A stretch of DNA of 64,000 nt from Corynebacterium testudinoris (GTDB taxonomy: Bacteria; Actinomycetota; Actinomycetes; Mycobacteriales; Mycobacteriaceae). This document shows, piece by piece, positions 16,552 to 26,044 of the stretch. The stretch lies in the NCBI RefSeq assembly GCF_001021045.1, contig NZ_CP011545.1:2657227-2721226 (forward strand), written 5' to 3'. Made by a program: the position numbers and the translations under genes. Every line of letters starts with the position of its first letter. Position 1 is the first letter of the stretch. The notes under the pieces are model-generated. The model did not search any database and was not told where the DNA came from. It saw only the letters and a program-made list of their open reading frames with translations.

Positions 16552-19361
16552 TTGATCACCAGGTTGATCATCCGACCCGGGATGACGATCTGCTTGCGGA
16601 GGTTCTTGCCCTCGAGGTGAGCGACAACGTTCGGCTCGGCGAGGACCCGCTCCATGATGGTCTCCTCGGTGGCGTCCGCGGGAATGACGACGCGGGCGCG
16701 GACCTTGCCGTTGATCTGGACGGGTAGTTCGATCTCGTCGTCGACAAGCCATTTTTCGTCGTAGGTGGGGAAGTCGACGAAGGTGACCGTGTCGGTGTGC
16801 CCGAGGCGCTTCCACAGTTCCTCGGCGATGTGCGGGGCGACAGGGGAGACCATGATGACCAGTGGTTCGACTGCAGCGAAGGGGACTTCCTGCGGGTAGG
16901 TCTTGGTCAGGTAGTTGACGTACTCGATGAGCTTGGCCACGACGGTGTTCACGCGCAGGTTAGCGTAATCATCACGCACGCCCTCAATGGTGCGGTGCAG
17001 GTACTTGTTGTCCTCATCGCTGAGTGCGGCGTCAGTGGTCACAATGTCACCGGTCGACTCGTCGACGATGAGGCGCCACAAGCGCTGGAGGAAACGCTGC
17101 GCGCCAACGACGTCCTTGGTGGCCCACGGGCGGGAGGTATCGAGGGGTCCCATGGCCATCTCGTACACGCGCAGGGTGTCGGCGCCGTAGTTGTCGCAGA
17201 TGTCATCGGGGGCGACGGCATTTTTCAGGGACTTGCCCATCTTGCCGTACTCCTGGGTGACCTCTTCGCCCTGGTAGAAGAATTTTCCATCCTTCTCCGT
17301 GACCTCCTCGGCGGGGACGTACACCCCGCGAGCGTCGGTGTACGCGAAAGCCTGGATGTAACCCTGGTTGTACAGGCGACGGTAGGGCTCGATGGAGGTG
17401 ACGTGGCCAAGGTCGAACAGGACCTTATGCCAGAAACGCGAGTACAGCAGGTGCAGCACGGCGTGCTCGACACCGCCGACGTAGAGGTCCACGCCGCCGC
17501 TGTCGCCGGGGAACTGCGGGCCGGTCCAGTAACGCTCGTTGTCAATGTCGACGAATTTTTCCGAGTTCGTCGGGTCGATGTAGCGCAGCTGGTACCAGGA
17601 GGATCCCGCCCACTGCGGCATGACATTGGTGTCGCGGGTGTACATCTGCGGGCCATCGCCTAGGTCGAGTTCGACCTCGACCCACTCGCGGGCCTTGGCC
17701 AACGGGGGCTGCGGCTCGGAATCGGCATCATTGGGGTCGAAGGACACGGGCTTGTAGTCAGCAACCTCGGGCAGCTCGACGGGCAGCATCGACTCGGGCA
17801 ACGCGTGCGCGAGGCCGTCCTGGCTGTAGACGACGGGGAAGGGCTCGCCCCAGTAGCGCTGGCGGGCGAAGAGCCAATCGCGCAGTTTGTACTGGATCTT
17901 CTCCACGCCCAGGCCAGCGGCACTGAGCCACTCAATGGTCTTCTCGATCGCGTCGGCCTGGCTCAGGCCGTTGATGTCTAGGCCCTCGGCGCTGGAGGAG
18001 TTGAAAACGATGCCGTCCTCGGAGACGACCTCGATGATGGGCAGGCCGAAGGCGGTGGCGAATTCATGGTCGCGGGCGTCGTGCGCGGGGACGGCCATGA
18101 TGGCGCCGGTGCCGTATCCGGTGAGGACGTAGTCGGCGATGAAGATCGGAATCTGCGCACCATTGACGGGGTTGACGGCGTAGGCGCCGAGGAACACGCC
18201 GGTCTTGTCCTTGTTTTCCTGGCGTTCCAGGTCGGACTTCGCGGCGATGGAGGCGCGGTAGGCGGCGACGGCCTCGGCCGGAGTCGCCTCACCCGCGGTC
18301 CACCGCGGGTCGATGCTGTCGAAGGATCCGGTGCCACCTGCTACGAGGGCGTCGACAAGCTCGTGTTCAGGGGCCAGCACCATGTAGGTCGCGCCGAACA
18401 GGGTGTCGGGGCGGGTGGTGAAGACGGTGAGCGTGTGGCCCTGCGCGCTGAAGTCGACCTCGGCGCCGCGGGAACGGCCGATCCAGTTGCGTTGCATGGA
18501 CTTGACCTTGTCGGGCCAGTCGAGCAGCTCGAGATCATCGATAAGCCGGTCGGAGTAGGCGGTGATGCGCATCATCCACTGCGACAATTGCTTGCGGAAG
18601 ACGGGGAAGTTGCCCCGCTCCGAGCGACCGTCGGCAGTGACCTCCTCGTTCGCCAGGACCGTGCCCAGGCCGGGGCACCAGTTGACCATGGAGTTCGAGC
18701 GGTACACCAGGCGGTATTCGTCGACAGCTTGCTGCTTCTCGACGGCCGTCAGCTCACCGTAGGCACGCCCATCCGGCGTCGGCAGCTCGCCTGCCTCCAA
18801 CAGCGGGATCAGCTCCGAGATGGGGCGGGCCTTCTGCTGCTCCTTATCAAACCAGGAGTTGTAAATCTGCAGGAAGATCCACTGGGTCCACCGGTAGAAC
18901 TCCGGATCGGTCGTGGCGATGGAACGTCGCTGATCATGCCCCAGTCCGAGCAATCCGAGCTGGCGGCGCATGTTCTCAATGTTGGCCATCGTGGTCGTCC
19001 GCGGGTGGGTGCCCGTCTGGATGGCGTACTGCTCGGCGGGCAAGCCGAAGGCGTCATAGCCAAAGGCGTGCAGAACATTCTTGCCCAGCATGCGGTTGAA
19101 ACGCGCGTACACATCCGTGGCGATGTAGCCCAGCGGGTGCCCCACGTGCACACCAGTGCCGGAAGGGTAGGGGAACATGTCCTGGACGAAGAGCTTGTTT
19201 TCCGGGAGCGAGCTGCCGTCCGCTGGCGCGAGGTCACCGACGGGGTTCGGCGCATTGAACGTGCCGTTGTCGGTCCAATACTGCTGCCAGGCCTGCTCGA
19301 TCTGGTTCGCGAGCTGCGGCGTGTAGCGGAAAGCGGGAGTAGATTCGCTCGGGTTTGTCAT
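16548..19361 (-). CDS. leuS: Leucyl-tRNA synthetase
   Basis: 937 residues from the ATG at 19361 ([17 protein letters not shown]); the frame stays open further upstream but only into the sialidase gene. The class I HIGH region reads [15 protein letters not shown], the editing domain occupies the middle, and the KMSKS loop is [10 protein letters not shown], a variant usual in actinobacteria. It charges tRNA-Leu in the cytoplasm. It starts 11 bases after the sialidase gene on the same strand. Confidence 0.97.
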   Translation of the reverse strand: MTNPSESTPAFRYTPQLANQIEQAWQQYWTDNGTFNAPNPVGDLAPADGSSLPENKLFVQDMFPYPSGTGVHVGHPLGYIATDVYARFNRMLGKNVLHAFGYDAFGLPAEQYAIQTGTHPRTTTMANIENMRRQLGLLGLGHDQRRSIATTDPEFYRWTQWIFLQIYNSWFDKEQQKARPISELIPLLEAGELPTPDGRAYGELTAVEKQQAVDEYRLVYRSNSMVNWCPGLGTVLANEEVTADGRSERGNFPVFRKQLSQWMMRITAYSDRLIDDLELLDWPDKVKSMQRNWIGRSRGAEVDFSAQGHTLTVFTTRPDTLFGATYMVLAPEHELVDALVAGGTGSFDSIDPRWTAGEATPAEAVAAYRASIAAKSDLERQENKDKTGVFLGAYAVNPVNGAQIPIFIADYVLTGYGTGAIMAVPAHDARDHEFATAFGLPIIEVVSEDGIVFNSSSAEGLDINGLSQADAIEKTIEWLSAAGLGVEKIQYKLRDWLFARQRYWGEPFPVVYSQDGLAHALPESMLPVELPEVADYKPVSFDPNDADSEPQPPLAKAREWVEVELDLGDGPQMYTRDTNVMPQWAGSSWYQLRYIDPTNSEKFVDIDNERYWTGPQFPGDSGGVDLYVGGVEHAVLHLLYSRFWHKVLFDLGHVTSIEPYRRLYNQGYIQAFAYTDARGVYVPAEEVTEKDGKFFYQGEEVTQEYGKMGKSLKNAVAPDDICDNYGADTLRVYEMAMGPLDTSRPWATKDVVGAQRFLQRLWRLIVDESTGDIVTTDAALSDEDNKYLHRTIEGVRDDYANLRVNTVVAKLIEYVNYLTKTYPQEVPFAAVEPLVIMVSPVAPHIAEELWKRLGHTDTVTFVDFPTYDEKWLVDDEIELPVQINGKVRARVVIPADATEETIMERVLAEPNVVAHLEGKNLRKQIVIPGRMINLVIN

Positions 19362-19372
19362 GGTTAAGCAGT

Positions 19373-21364
19373 CTAGTCGGCGGGGAACCATTGCAGCGGC
19401 ACGCGGGTGAAGTAGAGGCCCTGGGTCTCGCGTTCCCACAGGAGGCCGAGGGTGCCATCGGGCAGCTGGGTCATGCATTGATAGACGTAATGCTTCGGGT
19501 TGAAGGTCCGCGCGATGGGCCACGTCGCACCGTCGTCCCTGCTCAGCCGCAGCACTCCGCGCCCGCGGTAGGGGAGGAGCTGGGAGGCATTGGCGAAGAC
19601 GAGTGCGTCGCCGAGGCGGATCGCATTGGGTTGGGAGAAGATCTCCGGCACATCATCAAGAAAGGTGATCTCCCCAAACGTCTCGCCACCATCCTCACTG
19701 ACGGCGGCAGCCACCCGGCCGATCTCAGCTTGGTTGCGCATAAGCATGAGCACGGAGCCGTCCGCCCGCTCGACGATGGTGGATTCGTAGGTGGCGGTCT
19801 CGCCCCGCGGGGCTGAGCCCAGCGTCCAGGTGTGTCCGCCGTCGTCGGAATAGGCCACTGCGCACCGGAAATGGGCTCGGTTGGCGGTGGTGTTGAAGTA
19901 CATCGGGATGAGCAGCCGGCCGCTGGCGAGTTGAATGCCGCAGCCGGGCGCCACCCCGAGGAAGATCATCGATTCGTCCTTGAGCTGCTGGTTGAGGTTC
20001 ATCGGCTGGGACCAGGTGGCGCCATCGTCGTCAGAAAACACCATCTGCACGTAGGAGGTGCGCGCGGTCAGCGCCTGCCCCTCCGGCGCGACCTCCGCCG
20101 CAAGAAATGCCTCCGGGGGCGGGTCGGCATCGACGGTGCCATCAGAAAGCACATATCGTCCTTGCTTATCGACGCCCACCCCTTCCGCAGCGTTCGGCTG
20201 CCCAATCCCACCCGGGAAGTGGTCAAGGAGGGCGATGACTCGCCCAGAAGTCCGATCCTGCACGAGGCAGGAATCAGTCGCAGACGCCCCGAGCAGGCCC
20301 TCGCCCGGCCAAGACACAACGGTGCTCATCGACCCCCACGTGTCACCGCCGTCGAGGGAACGGCGCACGACGAAGTTAACGGCGTTGGGGGCATCATTGG
20401 GGATGGTTTCCCGCTGGTCAGCCCCCGCGATGACGACGCCAGAGGCGGTCGTGAGCAGCGAGGGGATGCGGTAACTGACGGCACCGTCGTAGCCAGAGTC
20501 GAAGAGGCAGCGAGTGTGGATCGGCGCGACGCCGCTGAGCCGCTTGAGCTGGGCGCCATTGAGGGGAACCGGGAAAATGGCGGCGTCGCGGACCTCACCC
20601 CACAGCCGCTCGCCTTTCGTATCCTGCCCGACCACGATCCGGTCCAGCCCCGCGGTGTCGGCGAAAAAGGCCCGGCCCGGCAGATGGGCGTCGAGGTAGC
20701 CGGAATGATAAATGTCGACGGCCCCGCCGGTGACGGTGATGGCCAGGTCGATCCACTCGCCATCGTCGAACCGCCCCGGGAGGGTGAAATCCCGCCAGGT
20801 GCCACGGTGAGTGAGGGTGCGGTAGTGGATGCCGGCGGCGTCGATAAGCACAGTAAGACGCTCCTCGCCGTCTCCGGCGGCGGCCAACACGGTGCCATAT
20901 TGGCCCGGGCCGCGGACGCGGAAGCGCAGGACGATGGTGCCCGTGCGCAGCTCGACGACCTCGGCGACGTCGAAAGCATCGAGCTCCGCCGCCGCGAATT
21001 CGATGAGGGGGACGGGGTGGACGGCGCGGGCGAGGATCTCGGTCTCTGGGAGTTCGCCCTCGATCGTCTCGAGGCCGCGGACGGCCGGGGCGGGGTAGAG
21101 GTCATCGATGTTGCTGAGATCGGCGGTGGCGGAGAAGCACTGGTAGCCATCGACGAAGATGCGGGTGCCCGATTCGCCGGTGACAATGCCCAGGCTGTGC
21201 CAGATACCGTCGGCGAGGTTGGCGGTATCTTCCATGTCCAGAATGACGCCCGGCGCGGTGAGGTAGAGGGCGCCGCGGCGGAGTTCGAGGGTGAGTGCGG
21301 GGGAGTGGAGGAGGGGGCTGTCGGCGACGGTGCTGCGAAAATCACAGAGGATCGTGCGGGTCAT
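19373..21364 (-). CDS. Exo-alpha-sialidase (GH33-like) without signal peptide
   Basis: 663 residues. The N-terminal 330 residues form beta-rich LamG-like carbohydrate-binding segments. The catalytic six-bladed propeller starts with the arginine motif SYRIPSLL and has five Asp boxes: [36 protein letters not shown] and [21 protein letters not shown] supplies an acidic catalytic residue. No signal peptide, lipobox or anchor is seen, so the enzyme should be cytoplasmic, unlike secreted NanH. It may be co-transcribed with leuS, 11 bases away. Confidence 0.88.
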   Translation of the reverse strand: MTRTILCDFRSTVADSPLLHSPALTLELRRGALYLTAPGVILDMEDTANLADGIWHSLGIVTGESGTRIFVDGYQCFSATADLSNIDDLYPAPAVRGLETIEGELPETEILARAVHPVPLIEFAAAELDAFDVAEVVELRTGTIVLRFRVRGPGQYGTVLAAAGDGEERLTVLIDAAGIHYRTLTHRGTWRDFTLPGRFDDGEWIDLAITVTGGAVDIYHSGYLDAHLPGRAFFADTAGLDRIVVGQDTKGERLWGEVRDAAIFPVPLNGAQLKRLSGVAPIHTRCLFDSGYDGAVSYRIPSLLTTASGVVIAGADQRETIPNDAPNAVNFVVRRSLDGGDTWGSMSTVVSWPGEGLLGASATDSCLVQDRTSGRVIALLDHFPGGIGQPNAAEGVGVDKQGRYVLSDGTVDADPPPEAFLAAEVAPEGQALTARTSYVQMVFSDDDGATWSQPMNLNQQLKDESMIFLGVAPGCGIQLASGRLLIPMYFNTTANRAHFRCAVAYSDDGGHTWTLGSAPRGETATYESTIVERADGSVLMLMRNQAEIGRVAAAVSEDGGETFGEITFLDDVPEIFSQPNAIRLGDALVFANASQLLPYRGRGVLRLSRDDGATWPIARTFNPKHYVYQCMTQLPDGTLGLLWERETQGLYFTRVPLQWFPAD

Positions 21365-21405
21365 CCACTTAGGGTAGGTTGAGCGCGCGCGTTAAGGTAG
21401 GGCTT

Positions 21406-21783
21406 ATGTTAAAGCCGCTCTTCATCGCCATTGGCTGCCTCAGCCTGGCGTTGGGAGCGGCCGGAATCGTCTTACCAATCTTGCCGACGACCCCGTTCCT
21501 CCTGCTCAGCGCCTTCTGCTTCGCGCGCGGTTCGGAGCGCCTCCACTCGTACCTGCTCCACCATCGGATCTTTGGCAGGTACATCTCCAACTACTATCAG
21601 CACGCGATGTCGCCCCGAGACAAAGTGCGCACGTTGGTGGTCCTGTGGGTGGGCATCGGGCTGTCCGTGTGGCTCATGGGCATGCTGTGGCCGGGCGTGA
21701 TGACAATCCTCATCGCCTCCGCGGTGACGGTGCACATTGTTCGGCTGAGCCCGCGACCGGAGAAAGACCCGGCCAGCGTTTAA
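21406..21783 (+). CDS. YbaN/DUF454-family inner membrane protein
   Basis: 125 residues starting at the ATG at 21406 behind AAGGTAGGG. AAGIVLPILPTTPFLLLSAFCFARGSER and HRIFGRYISNYY are the DUF454 signature; two or three membrane helices. Function unknown in the family. The gene is divergent from the sialidase with only a short intergenic gap, so the two promoters must overlap. Confidence 0.85.
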   Translation: MLKPLFIAIGCLSLALGAAGIVLPILPTTPFLLLSAFCFARGSERLHSYLLHHRIFGRYISNYYQHAMSPRDKVRTLVVLWVGIGLSVWLMGMLWPGVMTILIASAVTVHIVRLSPRPEKDPASV

Positions 21784-21787
21784 TAGA

Positions 21788-22147
21788 ATGTCCCGTCATG
21801 ACCCGAAGCAGCTCTTCCGAACGGTGGCGCGGGCTACCGGATCGACCTCCGGCGTGACCATCTACCTGCTGCTGGCCACGCTCGTCGGGTTCCTGGCGGT
21901 GCTGGCACTGCGGGGCCGGACGGGCATTTTATTCACTCTAGGTAGACAACTTAGTCTAGCCAGTGTTAGCCTGGGCTCCACGATCAAGAGCGTCAGCTAC
22001 ATCTGCCCCGGCACGCTGACCGGCAACCGTGTCTCGCACAACGGTGCTCCCCGAGGGAAGATCGGTCCGCGCGCTGCCCGAGCGGCTTCTCGCGCGCGGG
22101 AAACTTGCGACTCCCAGGAGGTTAATCCCCGCCATGACCCCCATTGA
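21788..22147 (+). CDS. Doubtful small membrane ORF running into the riboswitch
   Basis: 119 codons if translated to the stop. The first 45 residues look like a basic head and one membrane helix (VTIYLLLATLVGFLAVLALRGR), but the rest is read through the SAM riboswitch and has no protein-like character. No clear ribosome site is present. It may be a real short gene degraded at its 3' end, or chance. Recorded only because the N-terminal part is plausible. Confidence 0.22.
   Translation: MSRHDPKQLFRTVARATGSTSGVTIYLLLATLVGFLAVLALRGRTGILFTLGRQLSLASVSLGSTIKSVSYICPGTLTGNRVSHNGAPRGKIGPRAARAASRARETCDSQEVNPRHDPH
21943..21972 (+). promoter_or_regulatory. Putative promoter of the SAM riboswitch transcript
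   Basis: TAGACA (21943-21948) and TAGCCT (21967-21972) with an 18-base spacer; the start point expected near 21979 falls right at the first riboswitch helix. Confidence 0.5.
21979..22066 (+). promoter_or_regulatory. SAM riboswitch (SAM-I/SAM-IV clan)
   Basis: P1 pairs CGATC (21981-21985) with GATCG (22060-22064). The kink-turn AAGAG (21986-21990) leads into P2, GTCAGC (21992-21997) with GCTGAC (22015-22020), enclosing CCCCGG. Then comes the conserved CCGGCAACC (22020-22028), a P3 arm, and GGTGCTCCCC (22043-22052). Order and sequence match the actinobacterial SAM-IV form of the S-adenosylmethionine aptamer. A GC-rich stem 22067-22073/22093-22099 follows without a U tract, so control may be translational. 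The next gene starts at 22134. Confidence 0.85.
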
Positions 22148-22421
22148 TGTGCTGGCCCACGACGACAACTGGCTCACTTTCGCCCTCCACGACCGCCTCA
22201 TGTCGATCTGGAACGACGACCCCGAAGCCGTGCGCCGCTTCCACCACGTAGCCCTGGGCCTCGATGAGGAGTTCACCGGATTTGGCCGGGCCTATCTCGA
22301 CGCCGCGGCAAATGTGCTGCGGGTCTACGCCCCAGGCCAGGTCGCTGGCCCAGGGGAGGAGAGCATCATCGAGCTCACCCCCACCTGGCAGCAGGCTACT
22401 TGGAGTCAGACTCCCCGCTGA
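22134..22421 (+). CDS. Unrecognised 95-residue protein under SAM riboswitch control
   Basis: Starts at the ATG at 22134 behind AGGAGGT (22116-22122). The protein is acidic and soluble: IDVLAHDDNWLTFALHDRL, SIWNDDPEAVRRFHHVALGL and VLRVYAPGQVAGPGEESI are its clearest segments, with no transmembrane or signal sequence. I recognise no family. It is the only gene downstream of the riboswitch before the convergent symporter, whose end it overlaps by 26 bases, so its expression should follow methionine/SAM status. Confidence 0.7.
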   Translation: MTPIDVLAHDDNWLTFALHDRLMSIWNDDPEAVRRFHHVALGLDEEFTGFGRAYLDAAANVLRVYAPGQVAGPGEESIIELTPTWQQATWSQTPR

Positions 22422-23640
22422 TCGCCTGAGCGAGCTCGTCGGAGCCGTCCTCTTCCGAAACGGTCGGAGGGATCTTGCCCTTGGCGAACTTGTTCACGAT
22501 CATGGCGATCGCGCCGTCGCCAGTGACGTTGGCTGCGGTGCCGAAGGAATCGACTGCGATGTACGCGGCAATCATGAGGGCGACCTGCGCATCATCGAAG
22601 CCGAGCATGGAACCCAGCAGGCCGACGGCGGCCATGATCGCGCCACCCGGGACACCCGGCGCGGCGATCATAGTGATGCCAAGCAGCAGGATGAAGCCGA
22701 TCGCTAGGCCCGGGGAAACGTCGAGGCCCGACATGTAGACGATGGCGAAGGCGTAAAGCGTGATCTTCATCATCGAGCCAGCCAGGTGGATCGTCGCACA
22801 GAGGGGAACGACGAAGCCGGCCACGTTGGTCTCGACCTGGTTCTTCAGTGTCGAGGCGTAGGTGACGGGGATCGTCGCCGCGGAGGAGGAGGTACCCAGC
22901 GCGGTGGCATAGGCCGGCAGCATGTTCTTGAAGGCCACGAACGGATTGCGCCCGGCGATGGCTCCGGCCAGGGCGTATTGCAGCGTGAGGAACACAAAGG
23001 TCATGAGGACCGACAGCGCGAGTACCTTGCCGAAGGCGACCATCGTGTCCACAAGGTTGCCGTTCATACCCAGGGACAGGAACATACCGAAGATGAAGAC
23101 GGGCAGCAGGGGAATGATGAAGCTGGAGATAACCTTCATCACGACGCGCTCCAAGTCACGCGAACCCTTGTACAGCGTGTCCGACTTCACCGACGTCATG
23201 GCCAGGCCCACGGCAAAGGCCAGGAGCAGGGCGGTCATGACGGCGAAGGGCGGGTCCATGACGATGCTGAAGTAGGGGGCCAGATCGCCCTCGCTGACAT
23301 CGACGGCTTCGACCTCGCCCTGGTTGGCCAGCAGCCACGGGTACACGAGTTGGGCAGTGCCGTAGGCGATGAGGCCCGAGAGGATCGTCGAGAGATACGC
23401 GATGCCGGTGGTGATGCCAAGCCACTTGCCGGCCCCGCGACCCAGCCCGGCGATGGCCGGGGTGATCAAGGCAAAAATGAGAACCGGCACAAAGAAACCG
23501 AGGAAACCGCCAAAGAGGCTATTAAAGGTGGCGAAGACCCGGGCGAGCCAATCAGGGAAGAAGAAGCTGCAGATGATGCCCAGGATGATCGCGATGACCA
23601 CCCTAAACAGCAGCGAAGAGGAAATGCGCTTGAGGTCCAT
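22396..23640 (-). CDS. Dicarboxylate/amino acid:cation symporter (DAACS, SstT/GltP-like)
   Basis: 414 residues, eight membrane helices plus re-entrant loops. The serine-rich hairpin is GTSSSAATIPVT and the second signature is SFGTAANVTGDGAIAMI with the NxxGD substrate/sodium motif. It takes up serine, threonine, glutamate or C4-dicarboxylates with sodium or protons; NVTGD and TSSSAATIP resemble serine/threonine (SstT) types. Single gene, convergent with the riboswitch gene. Confidence 0.88.
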   Translation of the reverse strand: MDLKRISSSLLFRVVIAIILGIICSFFFPDWLARVFATFNSLFGGFLGFFVPVLIFALITPAIAGLGRGAGKWLGITTGIAYLSTILSGLIAYGTAQLVYPWLLANQGEVEAVDVSEGDLAPYFSIVMDPPFAVMTALLLAFAVGLAMTSVKSDTLYKGSRDLERVVMKVISSFIIPLLPVFIFGMFLSLGMNGNLVDTMVAFGKVLALSVLMTFVFLTLQYALAGAIAGRNPFVAFKNMLPAYATALGTSSSAATIPVTYASTLKNQVETNVAGFVVPLCATIHLAGSMMKITLYAFAIVYMSGLDVSPGLAIGFILLLGITMIAAPGVPGGAIMAAVGLLGSMLGFDDAQVALMIAAYIAVDSFGTAANVTGDGAIAMIVNKFAKGKIPPTVSEEDGSDELAQAISGESDSK

Positions 23641-23749
23641 ACGTGGCCTCTTTCTTTTGGGCTGGACTAGTGTCGCACTTCAGGTTACTACCTGGATCTT
23701 TAAGATCATCGATTCTCCTGGCGCTCAGCAGGAGGGATAGACTGCAACC

Positions 23750-24217
23750 ATGTTCGTCGTCGGTCTCATCTTCTTCGCACTCAGTGCTGTGTTGCTCATC
23801 GTCGGAGCGCTCGCCACCACCCGCCGCCTCCCCGGCAACTCGCTCATCGGGTTGCGCGTGCCGGAAGTGCGGAAATCGAAGGACATTTGGGATGGCGCGC
23901 ACGCCGTCGCCGGCCCTTTTTGGCTCCTCGCCGCGCTCATCTTGCTCTTCGGTGGGTTCATCTCGTGGACGTTGAGCGGCTGGTGGTTCATCGTGTCGCT
24001 GTTCTTCCTCGTCGCGGCCGTCATGGCCGTGAGTGTGGGGGCGAACTCCGGCGCGCGGATGGCGGTGCTCATGGATGAACAAGCAACACAGGCCGAACAA
24101 GCTAGTGGGGGAGGGTGCGGCAACGACTGCAACTGCGGTAATTCCACCCCAGAGGCCACGCCGGAGAAGGTCGATCTGCAGGCGGTGCGCCGTGCGGCGG
24201 CCGCTTCCGATGAATAG
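23750..24217 (+). CDS. SdpI-like membrane protein with Cys-rich tail
   Basis: 155 residues. RRLPGNSLIGLRVPEVRKSKDIWDGAH is the SdpI-family signature (immunity-type proteins); three membrane helices follow in the first 105 residues. The cytoplasmic C-terminal tail carries GGGCGNDCNCGN, a compact Cys cluster that could bind metal and is not standard for SdpI. It ends about 50 bases before the trp leader and shares an 11-bp tandem repeat with the trp promoter. Confidence 0.8.
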   Translation: MFVVGLIFFALSAVLLIVGALATTRRLPGNSLIGLRVPEVRKSKDIWDGAHAVAGPFWLLAALILLFGGFISWTLSGWWFIVSLFFLVAAVMAVSVGANSGARMAVLMDEQATQAEQASGGGCGNDCNCGNSTPEATPEKVDLQAVRRAAAASDE

Positions 24218-24232
24218 TTGCTGAATAGTTGC
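24211..24232 (+). repeat. 11-bp tandem repeat (TGAATAGTTGC x2)
   Basis: Two exact adjacent copies, the first holding the SdpI stop codon and the second running into the putative trp -35. Confidence 0.85.
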
Positions 24233-24257
24233 GCTTCCCGCGCTGCGAGATTAACGT
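24229..24257 (+). promoter_or_regulatory. Putative trp operon promoter
   Basis: TTGCGC (24229-24234) and TAACGT (24252-24257) with 17 bases between; the predicted start near 24264 is two bases before the leader-peptide GTG, so trpL would be leaderless. Confidence 0.5.
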
Positions 24258-24265
24258 TTCATATT

Positions 24266-24316
24266 GTGAATAACACTCCTTCTTCCCGAAGCACCAACTG
24301 GTGGTGGCGCGCTTAA
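24266..24316 (+). CDS. trpL: trp operon leader peptide
   Basis: Sixteen codons: VNNTPSSRSTNWWWRA, with GTG start. Three consecutive Trp codons make ribosome position depend on charged tRNA-Trp, the classic attenuation sensor. A complementary GC-rich arm and a terminator (24344-24383) follow. No ribosome site is visible; initiation is probably leaderless. Confidence 0.9.
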   Translation: MNNTPSSRSTNWWWRA

Positions 24317-24343
24317 TCGGCGTGCCACGTTTGTTGCAAATTC

Positions 24344-24383
24344 GGCCCGCCAGCTTCCATCGAAGCGTCGCGGGCCATTTTTC
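24344..24383 (+). terminator. trp attenuator terminator
   Basis: GGCCCGC (24344-24350) pairs with GCGGGCC (24370-24376), followed by ATTTTTCTC. It lies 28 bases beyond the leader-peptide stop and about 100 bases before trpE. Confidence 0.88.
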
Positions 24384-24481
24384 TCCCGGTCCACCACCCC
24401 GGGGGATACCTGGAATCCGGCGCAGAAGATGAGAGCAGGCAGCCTCTCCCCAGCCCAGCCCCCGTACTCCAGGAAGGCCAG

Positions 24482-26044
24482 ATGAGCCCCTCATCTCCCC
24501 ACGTCATCACTCGGAGCGTCCGCTACCACGCCGACGCCTCCGGCTTGTTCGCCCACATCGGTGGCACGAGCGCGCAGGATTCGCTCCTGTTGGAATCGGC
24601 CGACATCACCACTCGTTCGGGTATTTCTTCCGTGGCGGTCATCGCCGCGTCGGTGCGCCTGACCTGTCAGGGCTCGACGGTGACGGCGACGCCGTTGACG
24701 GCGTCGGGGACGCGGGTCGTCGATAAGCTCAATGAGCAGCTGGCCGCCTACGGCCGGGGACATTTCACCTTTCCGCAGGCCACGGCGGTCGATGAGCGCG
24801 AGCGGCTCACCGCGATCAGCGCCATCGAGCCGCTGCGAGCGCTGACCCGGGACGCGGGGTACGTCGACCCTTCGCACACGCTGCCCATGTTGGCGGGCGG
24901 GATCGCCTTCGATTTCCTGGAGACCTTCGAGCAGCTGCCGGCCGTGGCCGATGGCCCGAACACCTACCCGGATTATCAGTTCATCCTCGCGGAGATCGTC
25001 CTCACTATTCATCACCAGTCGCAGACCGCGACCCTCACGGCCGTCAGCTTCGACGATCCGGGGGTCGCCGAGCGCGTCGACGAGCTGGTGTCGCTTATCG
25101 ACGCCGCCGAGCCCTCCACCGAGCACGCCTATCAGGTCACAGAACATCCAGAGGATGTTCTCCGCGTCGAGGCCGACATCGCCGATGACAAGTTCTGCTC
25201 CTGGGTCGAAGACCTCAAAGGAAACATTTATGACGGCGATATTTACCAGGTCGTGCCCGCCCGCACCTTCTCCGCGCCCTGCCCGGATGCCTTCGCGGCC
25301 TATCGGAAACTGCGCGAGACCAACCCGAGCCCGTACATGTTCTACCAGCGCGGGCTGGATGCCAGCGGCGAGGCGTATGAGTTGTTTGGTGCCTCCCCGG
25401 AATCCAACCTCAAGTTTGATTCCGCCACCCGCGAGGTGCAGCTGTACCCGATTGCCGGGACGCGCCCCCGCGGGATGAACCCGGATGGCACCATCAACGA
25501 TGAGCTGGATATCCGCATGGAGCTGGAGCTACGCACGGATGCCAAAGAGATCGCCGAGCACACCATGCTCGTCGACTTGGCCCGCAATGACCTGGCGCGC
25601 GTCGCGGTACCGGCCACTCGCCGCGTCGCCGACCTGCTGCAAGTCGACCGCTATTCTCGCGTCATGCACCTCGTCTCCCGGGTGACCGCCACTCTCGATC
25701 CTTCCCTCGACGCGCTCGATGCCTATCGGGCATGCATGAACATGGGCACGCTGTCGGGTGCGCCGAAGATTCGCGCGATGGAGCTGCTGAGGGGCGTGGA
25801 AAAGCAACGCCGCGGCTCCTATGGCGGGGCGATTGGCTACCTGCGCGGCAACGGGGACATGGACAACTGCATTGTCATCCGATCCGCCTTCGTGCGCGGG
25901 GGAGTGGCCCACGTGCAGGCCGGCGCTGGCGTGGTCCGCGATTCCCACCCGCAGGCGGAAGCGGATGAGACGCTGCACAAGGCCTACGCCGTGCTCAACG
26001 CCATCGCCCTCGCATCCGGCTCAACCCTGGAGGTACTCCGATGA
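24482..26044 (+). CDS. trpE: Anthranilate synthase component I
   Basis: 520 residues, full length. The N-terminal LLLESADITTRSG carries the LLES feedback-inhibition element for tryptophan. The chorismate-binding domain shows YQVVPARTFSAPCPD, LFGASPESNLKF, IAGTRPRGMNPDG and SGAPKIRAMELL. With TrpG it converts chorismate and glutamine to anthranilate. It overlaps trpG by four bases (ATGA). Two GCTTATCGACG-type motifs (24718, 25093) lie within it. Confidence 0.97.
   Translation: MSPSSPHVITRSVRYHADASGLFAHIGGTSAQDSLLLESADITTRSGISSVAVIAASVRLTCQGSTVTATPLTASGTRVVDKLNEQLAAYGRGHFTFPQATAVDERERLTAISAIEPLRALTRDAGYVDPSHTLPMLAGGIAFDFLETFEQLPAVADGPNTYPDYQFILAEIVLTIHHQSQTATLTAVSFDDPGVAERVDELVSLIDAAEPSTEHAYQVTEHPEDVLRVEADIADDKFCSWVEDLKGNIYDGDIYQVVPARTFSAPCPDAFAAYRKLRETNPSPYMFYQRGLDASGEAYELFGASPESNLKFDSATREVQLYPIAGTRPRGMNPDGTINDELDIRMELELRTDAKEIAEHTMLVDLARNDLARVAVPATRRVADLLQVDRYSRVMHLVSRVTATLDPSLDALDAYRACMNMGTLSGAPKIRAMELLRGVEKQRRGSYGGAIGYLRGNGDMDNCIVIRSAFVRGGVAHVQAGAGVVRDSHPQAEADETLHKAYAVLNAIALASGSTLEVLR

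Noticed and set aside
19832..21382. 516-codon open frame opposite the sialidase
   Set aside because: Antisense shadow of a gene with five Asp boxes; low-complexity Gly/Arg composition and no motif.
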